A stretch of 12,419 nt of DNA from the NCBI GenBank assembly GCA_030040495.1, contig JASHTP010000272.1, positions 1 through 12,419 of the forward strand, given 5' to 3'. Source of the DNA: Alphaproteobacteria bacterium (GTDB taxonomy: Bacteria > Pseudomonadota > Alphaproteobacteria > ATCC43930 > CGMCC-115725). This document shows positions 5,511-12,419 of the stretch, piece after piece (the first letter of the stretch is position 1; the number at the start of each line of letters is the position of its first letter). Under the pieces are notes generated by a model that ran no database searches, was not told where the DNA came from, and saw only the letters and a list, made by a program, of their open reading frames with translations. A program made the position numbers and the translations under genes.

Positions 5511-6011
5511 TTACGACACCTCTTGTTTGATCAGATCGTGCTTCACCGGCTGGGCGCCGTCGGCGGTGCCGTCGTCTTTCTTCTGCGGGATGTATTTGTA
5601 TTCGATGACGCCGTAATTGAGCGCCACCGTCTCGGTCGGGATGTCGCCGGTGCCGCCGCCGAAGCTGACGTTCGAGACGATGATGTTGGAGAGGACGATC
5701 TCGAGATACTTCACCGGCTTGTTGTCGCCGTCGGCGCGATAGGCGGTGAAGGTGCCCTTGCCGATCAACTTGCCGCTCCAGCACTGCTTCAGCAGATCGT
5801 CGGTGGCGCTGTCGACATATTTGGTGAAGGTGAAGTCGGAATGATTGGCCTGCTCGACGGTGCCGCCGCCGGCCGAACTGCGCGTCGGCGAAGTCGGCTG
5901 GTTGAAGGAATGGCTCCAGGACAGGACCTGGATCTCGCCGGTGTGATCGCTGTCCGAGGACTCGCCGGTGATGTCGGGAGTCTCGAGCTTGAGGAACATA
6001 TTGCCAGCCAT
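5511..6011 (-). CDS. hcp: T6SS tube protein Hcp (TssD)
   Basis: This 166-residue protein is Hcp, the hexameric ring that stacks into the T6SS inner tube and is secreted with, or carries, effectors. Family features are the N-terminal MFLKLETPDITGES, an early IQVLSWSHSFNQP (28-40), GGGTVEQANHSDFTFTKYVD (48-67) with ATDDLLKQCWSG, and later YLEIVLSNIIVSNVSFGGG and ETVALNYGVIEYKYIPQ. Length is typical. The ATG is preceded by AAGGAG with 7-nt spacing, the best ribosome binding site in the window, consistent with high expression. A GC-rich hairpin follows the stop at once. It sits 35 nt downstream of tssC. The C-terminal tail (KKDDGTADGAQPVKHDLIKQEVS) is polar and extends beyond the beta-barrel core. 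No effector domain is fused, so it is a structural Hcp. Confidence 0.97.
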   Translation of the reverse strand: MAGNMFLKLETPDITGESSDSDHTGEIQVLSWSHSFNQPTSPTRSSAGGGTVEQANHSDFTFTKYVDSATDDLLKQCWSGKLIGKGTFTAYRADGDNKPVKYLEIVLSNIIVSNVSFGGGTGDIPTETVALNYGVIEYKYIPQKKDDGTADGAQPVKHDLIKQEVS

Positions 6012-6018
6012 GGCGTGT

Positions 6019-6024
6019 CTCCTT
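6019..6024 (-). promoter_or_regulatory. Strong Shine-Dalgarno of hcp
   Basis: The minus strand reads AAGGAG followed by 7 nt and the hcp ATG. It is a near-consensus site and clearly better than those of the neighbouring genes, which fits the high Hcp demand of a T6SS. Confidence 0.8.
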
Positions 6025-6046
6025 TGTCTCCCTGCTTATCCCGCGC

Positions 6047-7525
6047 TCATGCCGCCGCTGGCGGCGGCAGCTCCGCGACCAGGCGGATCGACGCCGTGAG
6101 CTCCTCGAGCTGGAAATGCGGCCGGAGGAACACGGTGGCGCGATAGACGCCCGGCTTGCCCGGCACGTCGAACACGTCGACGCGGGCCTCGCGCAGCGGG
6201 TATTTGGCCTTCAGATCCTGGCCGGCATCGTCCTTGCCGAGGACGTAGTCGATGATCCAGGTGTTGAGATAGGTCTGCACGTTCTCCTTGGTCATGAAGG
6301 AGCCGATCTTGTCGCGCATGATGACCTTGATGTAGTGCGCGAAGCGCGAGGCGTTGAGCATGTAGGGCAGGCGTGCCGACAGCGCCGCGTTGGCGTTGGC
6401 GGTGGCGAGGTTGTAGACCTTCGGCTTGTTGGTGGTCTGGCCGCCGAAGAAGGCGGCGTAGTCGGTGCCCTTGCAATGCACCAGCGTGATGAAGCCGAGA
6501 TCGCTCAGCTCCTTCTCGCGCCGGTCGGTGATCGCGATCTCGGTCGGGCATTTGAGGGCGATGTCGCCTTCGTCGGTGAGGAAGGTGTGCGCCGGCAGGC
6601 CCTCGACCTTGCCGCCGCCCTCGACGCCGCGGATCGCCGCCGTCCAGCCATGCTGGGCGAAGGCGTCGGTGATGCGCGTGCCGAGCGCCCAGGCGGCGTT
6701 GCCCCAGAGGTACTTGGCGTGGTCGCGGCCGTCGGTGTCCTCGACGAAGTTCATGCCTTCGACCGGCACCGTGTTCGGACCGTAGGGCAGCCGCAGCAGG
6801 ATGTGCGGCAGCACCAGGGTCACGTAGCGCGAGTCCTCGCTCTCGCGGAACGAGCGCCAGGTGACCAGCTCCAGGCTCTCGAAGATCTTGGCGAGGTCGC
6901 GCGGGATGCCCATCTCGGTGAAGCTGTCCATGTCGAACAGCCGCGCGCCCGCCGCGGCGATGAAGGGCGCGTGCGCCGCCGCCGCGACGCTCGAGAGCTT
7001 CTGCAGCAGCTGGACGTCCTGCGGATGCCGGCCGAACTCGAAGTCGGCGAGCAGCATGCTGTACGGATGGCCGCCGAAGGTGCCGTACTCTTCCTCGTAG
7101 ACCTTCTTGAACAGCGCGCTCTGGTCGAACTCGACCGCCTTGTCGAGATCCTTGAACAGCTCGGCCTTGGTGATGTTGAGCAGCCGCAGCTTGAGCCGCG
7201 TGCTGGTCTCGGTGTTCATGACCATGTAGTTGAGGCCGCGCCAGGACGCTTCGAGATGCTGCAGATCGGGATGGTGCAGGATCTCGTTGAGCTGCGCGCT
7301 CAGGAGGTCGTCGATCTCGGCGATACGGTCGTTGATCGCCTCGGCGACGTCGGCCTTGACCGTGCCGCCCTCGGCAAGGACGTCGTGGACGAACTCGCCG
7401 ACCAGGTCGCGCGCATAGGTGCGCTGCGATTCATCGCGCGCCAGCTTGCCCTCGGTGATGATCTTGTCGAGCAAACTCGCCGGAGCGGCGCCATTGCCGC
7501 CCTGCGGCTGATTTTCCTCTGCCAT
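6047..7525 (-). CDS. tssC: T6SS contractile sheath large subunit TssC
   Basis: This 492-residue protein is TssC (VipB/ImpC), which forms the contractile sheath with TssB. Recognisable blocks in order are SLLDKIITEGKLARDESQ (17-34), HLEASWRGLNYMV (90-102), EEYGTFGGHPYSMLLADFEF (145-164), LRLPYGPNTVPVEGMNFVE (244-262), YLWGNAAWALGTRI (272-285) and the conserved ARLPYMLNASRFAHYIKVIM with RDKIGSF (384-410). The C-terminal FQLEELTASIRLVAELP (471-487) is the strand that interlocks sheath subunits. Length is typical. The ATG has a GAGAGG site 4 nt upstream. It starts 27 nt after tssB and is followed by hcp after 35 nt, the usual tssB-tssC-hcp arrangement. No ClpV gene is seen in the window, although sheath recycling would need one. 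Confidence 0.98.
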   Translation of the reverse strand: MAEENQPQGGNGAAPASLLDKIITEGKLARDESQRTYARDLVGEFVHDVLAEGGTVKADVAEAINDRIAEIDDLLSAQLNEILHHPDLQHLEASWRGLNYMVMNTETSTRLKLRLLNITKAELFKDLDKAVEFDQSALFKKVYEEEYGTFGGHPYSMLLADFEFGRHPQDVQLLQKLSSVAAAAHAPFIAAAGARLFDMDSFTEMGIPRDLAKIFESLELVTWRSFRESEDSRYVTLVLPHILLRLPYGPNTVPVEGMNFVEDTDGRDHAKYLWGNAAWALGTRITDAFAQHGWTAAIRGVEGGGKVEGLPAHTFLTDEGDIALKCPTEIAITDRREKELSDLGFITLVHCKGTDYAAFFGGQTTNKPKVYNLATANANAALSARLPYMLNASRFAHYIKVIMRDKIGSFMTKENVQTYLNTWIIDYVLGKDDAGQDLKAKYPLREARVDVFDVPGKPGVYRATVFLRPHFQLEELTASIRLVAELPPPAAA

Positions 7526-7552
7526 TTGCCTCTCTCCCCTCGCTGAGCCGGA

Positions 7553-8074
7553 CTACTGCGCAGGCTTCTGTTCGGCGCCGTCGCCGAGATCCTTCTTGAG
7601 CGCGGCCTGGCTCTCGGTGTTCTGGATGACGTCCTTCAGCAGCGCGTCGAGATTGTCGTTGCCGTCGAGCTTGGTCAGGAGGTCGCGCAGCTTCTGGCGC
7701 CCGTCGAACAGCTTCTTCAGCGCCGCGACCTGCTTGATGATCTCGACCGGGCCGAAATCGTCGATGTTCTTGAAGACGAGCTCGATGTTGAGCTGGTCTG
7801 GGCTGTCTTTGACCAGCTTGTTCGGCACGCGGAAGGCGAGCCGCGGCGAGATCGCCGCCATCACGTCGTTGAAATTGTCGCGGTCGATCTCGACGAACTT
7901 CCGGTCCTTCACCGCCGGCAGCGCTTCGGCCGGCTTTCCCGAGAGATCCGCGACGATGCCGACGATGAAGGGCAGTTCCTTCTTCTCGATCGCATTGCCG
8001 ATCTCCACGTCGTAGGTGATCTGCACCCGCGGCGGGCGGACACGGTCGAGCTTATGTTGGGTGCTTTCGGCCAT
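7553..8074 (-). CDS. tssB: T6SS contractile sheath small subunit TssB
   Basis: This 173-residue protein is TssB (VipA/ImpB), the small sheath subunit that pairs with TssC. Family motifs are RPPRVQITYDVEIGNA (13-28), ELPFIVGIVADLSG (33-46), KFVEIDRDNFNDVMAAI (59-75) and ISPRLAFRVPNKL (75-87). The C-terminal half is helical and rich in Leu, Asp and Lys (LKKLFDGRQKLRDLLTKLDG and after), as expected for the region that packs on the sheath. The ATG has an AGGGAGGGG purine stretch upstream. It begins after a 158-bp gap from tssA, the longest gap inside the locus, and is therefore the probable first gene of a tssB-tssC-hcp transcript. Confidence 0.97.
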   Translation of the reverse strand: MAESTQHKLDRVRPPRVQITYDVEIGNAIEKKELPFIVGIVADLSGKPAEALPAVKDRKFVEIDRDNFNDVMAAISPRLAFRVPNKLVKDSPDQLNIELVFKNIDDFGPVEIIKQVAALKKLFDGRQKLRDLLTKLDGNDNLDALLKDVIQNTESQAALKKDLGDGAEQKPAQ

Positions 8075-8114
8075 GGCGGCATCCCCTCCCTGACGAGTTT
8101 GGCTGCGAGTCGAG

Positions 8115-8143
8115 AGTTAAGATCATTCGAGGTAGTGAGGCAA
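8115..8143 (-). promoter_or_regulatory. Weak candidate sigma70-type promoter upstream of tssB
   Basis: The tssA to tssB gap (8075-8232) is about half G+C near its middle, lower than its surroundings, and contains no gene. On the minus strand TTGCCT (8138-8143) and TTAACT (8115-8120) are separated by 17 bp and lie 41 bp upstream of the tssB ATG. The -35 matches consensus at 4 of 6 positions and the -10 at 3 of 6. The position is sensible for an internal promoter, but the match is poor. Confidence 0.25.
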
Positions 8144-8232
8144 GCGGATTGTGTCGAAGTTTGAGACGACGTTGGCGAGCCTTCTTTATGTTCGGCCTCA
8201 ATTCCGTCAGCGACCGAGGCCGGCGGCGGCGC

Positions 8233-9345
8233 TCAGCGATGATTGAGGCCAAGCAGCTCGAAGAGCGCGGCCATGTCGTTTCGTCCTCTGGTCATTTCGC
8301 CGAGCAGCTCGTGCAGCGGCATCATCCCCCAGGAATAGGCGCGCCGCAGCAGATAGGGCGTCGGGCTGTGCGGCTCGGTGCGGGCAAGGAACTCGGCGAT
8401 TTCGAGGATCAGCCGATAGGCCTGATCCCGGTCGTGGATCGTTCCGTCATAGCTTGCCGGTGGCGCCGCTTCGGCCGGCTCGGCAGACGCTGGCGCTGCT
8501 TTGCTCTGCTCGGCCATGACCGGCACCTCTCCTCTGTTGCGCAGCACGTTCTGCAGCAATGCCCGGATGTTGACGAGCGCCCCGCGGAGCGCGGCGAGGC
8601 TCGGTGCCTCCTTGCCGCACTTCTCTTCGAGCAGCCGGTCGAGCTCGCCGAGCAGATCGAGCGACGCCGCGAGCCGGGCGAGCACGCTGCGATAGAAGGC
8701 CGAGGGCGTCGCCGCCACCCCGGCCTCGAACTCGGCAAGACGGACGCCGGCGGGCGGTTTGGCATTGGGGTTGGCCTTTTGGACCTGCTCCAGCCGCAGC
8801 GCGTTGGCGTAATGCTCCCAGCCATACGCGACTGGCGTGACGATCCCGGGCTGGGTCAGCGCCAGGCGATAGAGGGTCTGCGGCAGATGCGCGTTCAGCC
8901 ACTCGAACGGGGCGACCCGGTAGGAGAGATCGTCGCCCTCGATCTCGGGAAAGAGCGTCGGCCAGAAGGCGCGACAGAGGCCGATCAGGATGCCGAGGCC
9001 GACGGGGATGCCGGCGAAACCGTCGCGGTGGGTGAGCCCTTCGAGCAGCCAGCCGGCGATCTGCAGATCCTTCGAGCGCGTGGCGAGCGCCTCGGCGCAA
9101 AGCCGCACCACCTCGTCCCAATTGGCCCGCTTGAGCTCGCTTTGCCAGACCCCCTGCGGCAGGCTTGCGTCGTCCTCGCGCCGCGCTTCGCGAATGCGGT
9201 CGTAATCGCCGGCAAAGCGCAGCGACGCGCCGGTCGGCCGCTCGCCCGGCAGCGGCGCGAGGATCGCCGCTCCGTCGACGCCGCGGAGCCCACCCGCCTC
9301 CGCGGGAGCCGGCTCTGCGGCGCGCGGCGGCGCTTCCACCGTCAT
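8233..9345 (-). CDS. tssA: T6SS assembly protein TssA (ImpA N-terminal domain)
   Basis: This 370-residue protein is TssA (ImpA/VasJ type), which primes and coordinates tube and sheath polymerisation at the baseplate or distal end. The N-terminal ImpA domain spans about residues 28-150: LAPLPGERPTGASLRF, then ANWDEVVRLCAEAL, DLQIAGWLLEGLTHRDGFAG and FWPTLFPEIEGDDLSYRVAP. A helical middle region and an Ala/Pro linker (about 280-300) lead to a short C-terminal domain (304-370) with PHSPTPYLLRRAYSWG (about 323-338), typical of the shorter TssA class. The ATG at 9343-9345 overlaps the tssM stop as ATGA, showing tight coupling; longer in-frame starts only run through tssM in another frame. After its stop comes the 158-bp gap to tssB. 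Confidence 0.93.
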   Translation of the reverse strand: MTVEAPPRAAEPAPAEAGGLRGVDGAAILAPLPGERPTGASLRFAGDYDRIREARREDDASLPQGVWQSELKRANWDEVVRLCAEALATRSKDLQIAGWLLEGLTHRDGFAGIPVGLGILIGLCRAFWPTLFPEIEGDDLSYRVAPFEWLNAHLPQTLYRLALTQPGIVTPVAYGWEHYANALRLEQVQKANPNAKPPAGVRLAEFEAGVAATPSAFYRSVLARLAASLDLLGELDRLLEEKCGKEAPSLAALRGALVNIRALLQNVLRNRGEVPVMAEQSKAAPASAEPAEAAPPASYDGTIHDRDQAYRLILEIAEFLARTEPHSPTPYLLRRAYSWGMMPLHELLGEMTRGRNDMAALFELLGLNHR

Positions 9346-12300
9346 TGCGTAACCTTGCCGAGCGGCACTGGCGCGTGCAGCGGAGCCGGGAGCGCGGCGG
9401 GCGGCAGCGGCAGCGTCGCCATCGGCTGCGTTGTCTCCAGGAGCGCCGGCGCATGCGTCGGGAAGTCGGGCATGACCAGGGGCGCCGCGGCCTTGGCGCC
9501 CGGCGGCACGGTCGAGAGCCGCACCCGGATGAACGCCTTGGCCTCGCCCACCGGTCCCGGCGCCCGCGTCTCCGGACCGATCACCTGGACGGTCTGGGCC
9601 GTGAACATCAGCACCTGCGGCGAAATGTCGGCGCGGCGGTCGAGTTCCTCCCGCGGCGTGCGATGGTCGATGAAGAGGTGCAGCAGCGACCAGCGGTCGG
9701 TGTAGCTCCAGCTCACCAGCCGGGTCTGCATCTCCTCGGCATCGGCGACCCCCTGCAGCACCGGCGAGGTCGGTCCGTTCTTCGCCCAGCGCAGGGTCAC
9801 GGTGACGGGATCGGAGAGATGCCAGCGCACCGGCTCGGCTTTCTGGTCGCGGCTCAGGACCTGGTCGGCGATCGCCAGGTGCCATTCGATGATCTGGTCG
9901 GCACCCTGCTCGAAGCCGCGGTTGACACGGAAATCAACCGCAACGTCATAGCCCGGCAGCTCGGTGCCGTCTTGCGCGAGGAACGGCGCCAGGAATTCGC
10001 GCACTTTTTCCATCTGATCGAGGAAGGCGAGCTCGTCCTGCTCGGCTGGGGTGCTGCCGTCGGCGAGATCCTTGCGCACCGCCGGCGCATCGGCAGCAAA
10101 AAGACGCAGATAGTCGACGACCGCGCCGAGCGGCGCCTCCTCGGCGTCGTCGCCGGGATAGCTTGCGGCGAAGGGGAATCTTCCGGCGAGGGTGCGGTTG
10201 AACTGGTCGGCGAGCTCGGCGTAGCCGGACGCGCCGGCCTTGCTGGCGATGGCCGAGCACTGCGCCAGCAGGCCCTGGCGCACCGCATTGCGGCGTTCGA
10301 GGAAATAATCGCCGCTTCCGGCGAAGCGGTCGCCACGGAGCTGGCCGACGCAATTGTCGGGCGTTACCGCGGCGAGATCAAAGCGGATGAAGTTCTCCAG
10401 CGTGGAGACCGAGTTGCGCGGATTGTTGTTCTGGTATTTCTGCAGTTCGATCAGGATGCGCTGCCACTTCGACACCAGCGGCACCGGGCGCCAGTTGAAG
10501 GTGAAGTCGCTGCGCGTCAGGAAGTCGAGCAGCGGCTGCGCGCCGTCAGTGGCGAGCCGCGCCACCCAGTTTCGCTGCGTGTCGAGATACTGCGCCACCT
10601 CGACGTCGTCCCTCAGCCCGAAAGCGGCAAGTGTCGCCGGCACCGACGGATTCCACGGCTGGATGTCGCTGCGGATGGCATAGAGCTGCTCGCGGTCGAG
10701 CAGCTTGTCGATCGCCTCGAGCAGACCGTAGGCCTCGCGTCCGGTCGTCTCGCGCAATTGGCCATAGGTGCGGTTGAAACCCAGCTGCGACAGGACGGTG
10801 AGGAGATCGCCGAGCGGGCGCGCCGCGCGGCCGAAGGCCTGCGTTTCGAGGAAGAGTGTCATGTCCGGCGACTGGTTGCCGAACGCGGCGGCCTGGTCGA
10901 TCTGCGCCTTGGCGATCGCCGTCGTCATGTTGGCGTCGAGCCGCTGGCGCGCCGCCGCGTCGACGACGTGGCGGAAGTCGACCGGCACGAGCTGCAGATC
11001 GGCATCGAGGAACAGCTCGTAGCCCTGGTAAAGCGCGATCGCCTGGTCCAGGCGGTCGGGATCCCAGCCGCTGCCGCCTCCCCGCCCGGGCAGCACGATC
11101 GAGCGCAGCTCCGGCGTCGTCATGAATTGCCGCGCCAGCATCTGGGGGAGCGCCGCCGCCAGATTGGCCGCCGGCGGCGAAAGATGCAGCACGAGGTGGC
11201 CCTCGCTCTGGTCGAGCAGCGGCGTCGAGCCGCGCAGCGCGACCTGGGCGAGATCGCCTTGCAGCCGACGCAGGCGCAGGTCCGCGCGCGCCGCCAGCGA
11301 CTGCTCCACGGCCGGCCCGAAAAAGGCCGATGCGCCGATCTCGCGCAGCAGCTTCGCGAATTCCGGATCGGCTTCGACGCGGTCGCGCAGCACCCAGCCG
11401 AACCCGGGGTCGGCGAGCATGGCTTGCAGCGCGCCCAGCGCATCGCTGAGGCGGCGGAGTTGCGCGCCGGCATCGCCGCGGGTGGCGACGGCGCGGTCGA
11501 GCGCGTCGACGGCAGTCGTGACCTGGGTGAAGCGGTCCATGACCGGCCCGTCGGGCGCCATGAGCTGCTCGAACGGCTGAAGCAGCGTCTGCAACCCCGC
11601 CACCGCCCTCGTGCGGTACATCGCCGGATCGAAGCGGTGGATGATGAGACGATGCAGCGCCGCCGAGTAGAGATCGCTGTCGACGAAGAAATCATGCGGC
11701 AGCTTGGTGTTCAGCAGGAAGGCGGTAAGCGTCTCGATGTCGGCGAGCGAAGCTTCGGGCGTGTCGAGCTGGTTGTAGATCGCCGCGTTCCGCTCGATCT
11801 GCCGCAAGCCGCCGACATAGGCGGCAATGCGCTTGACCGCGGGGCTGTCGGCGAGCGCGTAGGCCGTGCCGGCGATCGGCACGCCGCCGCCGGCAGCGGC
11901 GCCGTCGATCAGCGTTGCGGTGCGGCGGTCGAACTCGCGGCGCATGGTATCGAGGATCACCCCGTCGAAGCCGAACGAGAAGTGATCGATGATGCGCTCG
12001 TCGATGCCGCTGAACCAGGAGGACGGCATCCAGATCGAGCGCAGGCGCGTGACGTTGAGCTTGGCGAACATGCCGAGCAGCTGGGTGGCGTCGGCCGCGC
12101 TCATCGACGCCTGCGTAGAATTGCTCAACAGCTGCTGCTCCCGGGTCATGCTTTGCACGATGAAGGTGACCGGCTGCATCAGCGACCGGATCTCGCGCTG
12201 CAGCCGGAAGCCGGCGAGGGTCAACCCGACGGTGCCACCGGCCACCAGAGCGGCGAGGCAGGCCGCGGCGATCCGCACCGGCCGGGTGCGCGGCATCTGC

Positions 12301-12419
12301 CCCGACCGGGCGATGGCGGCGAGATTGCGCTCGCGCAGGATCTTCTTGGCAAAGAGATCGCGCGTGAACAGCGGCCAGCGGCGTATCGGCTCGGCGGTCG
12401 CCGGCACCGGCTCGCGCGC
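9342..12419 (-). CDS. tssM: T6SS membrane complex protein TssM, N-terminus outside window
   Basis: The frame is open to the right edge and yields 1,025 codons of TssM (IcmF/ImpL), the inner-membrane protein that forms the trans-envelope channel with TssJ and TssL. The visible part begins with PLFTRDLFAKKILRERNLA, a segment that in this family lies just before the third membrane helix. That helix is seen as VRIAAACLAALVAGGTVGLTLAGF. The first two membrane helices and the cytoplasmic NTPase-like domain should therefore lie beyond 12419. The GTG at 12405-12407 is not a credible start, since the frame stays open upstream of it and the protein would lack those parts. About 950 residues follow the helix and would be periplasmic. 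Near the end, WHLSDPVTVTLRWAKNGP and WSLLHLFIDH fit the family's C-terminal region. The last 50 or so residues are Pro/Ala/Leu-rich. The stop overlaps the tssA start. Confidence 0.95.
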   Translation of the reverse strand, partial: AREPVPATAEPIRRWPLFTRDLFAKKILRERNLAAIARSGQMPRTRPVRIAAACLAALVAGGTVGLTLAGFRLQREIRSLMQPVTFIVQSMTREQQLLSNSTQASMSAADATQLLGMFAKLNVTRLRSIWMPSSWFSGIDERIIDHFSFGFDGVILDTMRREFDRRTATLIDGAAAGGGVPIAGTAYALADSPAVKRIAAYVGGLRQIERNAAIYNQLDTPEASLADIETLTAFLLNTKLPHDFFVDSDLYSAALHRLIIHRFDPAMYRTRAVAGLQTLLQPFEQLMAPDGPVMDRFTQVTTAVDALDRAVATRGDAGAQLRRLSDALGALQAMLADPGFGWVLRDRVEADPEFAKLLREIGASAFFGPAVEQSLAARADLRLRRLQGDLAQVALRGSTPLLDQSEGHLVLHLSPPAANLAAALPQMLARQFMTTPELRSIVLPGRGGGSGWDPDRLDQAIALYQGYELFLDADLQLVPVDFRHVVDAAARQRLDANMTTAIAKAQIDQAAAFGNQSPDMTLFLETQAFGRAARPLGDLLTVLSQLGFNRTYGQLRETTGREAYGLLEAIDKLLDREQLYAIRSDIQPWNPSVPATLAAFGLRDDVEVAQYLDTQRNWVARLATDGAQPLLDFLTRSDFTFNWRPVPLVSKWQRILIELQKYQNNNPRNSVSTLENFIRFDLAAVTPDNCVGQLRGDRFAGSGDYFLERRNAVRQGLLAQCSAIASKAGASGYAELADQFNRTLAGRFPFAASYPGDDAEEAPLGAVVDYLRLFAADAPAVRKDLADGSTPAEQDELAFLDQMEKVREFLAPFLAQDGTELPGYDVAVDFRVNRGFEQGADQIIEWHLAIADQVLSRDQKAEPVRWHLSDPVTVTLRWAKNGPTSPVLQGVADAEEMQTRLVSWSYTDRWSLLHLFIDHRTPREELDRRADISPQVLMFTAQTVQVIGPETRAPGPVGEAKAFIRVRLSTVPPGAKAAAPLVMPDFPTHAPALLETTQPMATLPLPPAALPAPLHAPVPLGKVTQ

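Noticed and set aside
6116..7546. 476-codon open frame on the plus strand opposite tssC
   Set aside because: tssC is unmistakable on the other strand. This frame gives an Arg/Val/Asp/Glu-rich sequence without domains and is a GC-driven shadow.
8139..8157. Possible sigma54 -24/-12 element upstream of tssB (TTGCC preceded by CGACAC on the minus strand)
   Set aside because: The essential GG of the -24 element is absent and the spacing is off by one or two bases, so it does not meet the consensus.
8149..9705. 518-codon open frame on the plus strand opposite tssA and the tssM end
   Set aside because: It is antisense to tssA and tssM and lacks motifs. Its start lies in the intergenic gap, but the composition is that of a shadow frame.
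9346..9885. Longer N-terminus for tssA
   Set aside because: It would overlap the conserved tssM 3' end by some 540 bases. The ATGA overlap at 9342-9345 is the natural start.
12405..12407. GTG as the tssM start codon
   Set aside because: The frame remains open to the window edge, and a start here would omit two membrane helices and the cytoplasmic domain normal for TssM. The gene is simply cut by the window.

Overview
The window is about 12.4 kb of GC-rich DNA (roughly two-thirds G+C by eye) holding most of a type VI secretion system (T6SS) structural locus. Every confidently called gene runs leftward on the minus strand. The exception is the tail end of one unidentified plus-strand gene at the left edge. 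Base composition, protein style and the short palindromes between genes suggest an alphaproteobacterium, perhaps Rhizobiales or Rhodospirillales. That placement is inference, because no taxonomic marker gene is present.

Reading in the direction of transcription (right to left), the order is: tssM, missing its N-terminus at the right edge; tssA, which overlaps tssM by ATGA; a 158-bp gap of lower GC; tssB and tssC (contractile sheath); hcp/tssD (inner tube); a 128-bp gap with two perfect hairpins; then tssE, tssF and tssG (baseplate), which overlap one another. TssM belongs to the envelope complex and TssA coordinates sheath and tube assembly. TssB/TssC form the sheath around the Hcp tube, and TssE/F/G build the baseplate. 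tssJ, tssK, tssL, tssH/clpV and vgrG are not in the window; at least some probably lie beyond the right edge.

Downstream of tssG, on the same strand and closely spaced, are three small non-structural genes. The first is a 183-residue protein with a His-before-Cys arrangement like permuted NlpC/P60 or papain-like hydrolases. The second is a 163-residue DUF4157 protein with an HELAH zinc-peptidase-like motif. The third is a 223-residue GNAT-like protein. The first and third begin with nearly the same segment (KRFAPP-x-V). The second and third share an R-[VI]-[IL]-Q element just before or at the start of their domain region. I read this cassette as candidate effectors or accessory cargo of the T6SS, and it is the part of the window most likely to be new. 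The cassette ends at a convergent junction with the plus-strand gene, where a long compound hairpin could serve as a terminator.

I found no tRNA, rRNA, CRISPR array, insertion sequence or phage integration site. No stretch over 300 bases lacks a gene.
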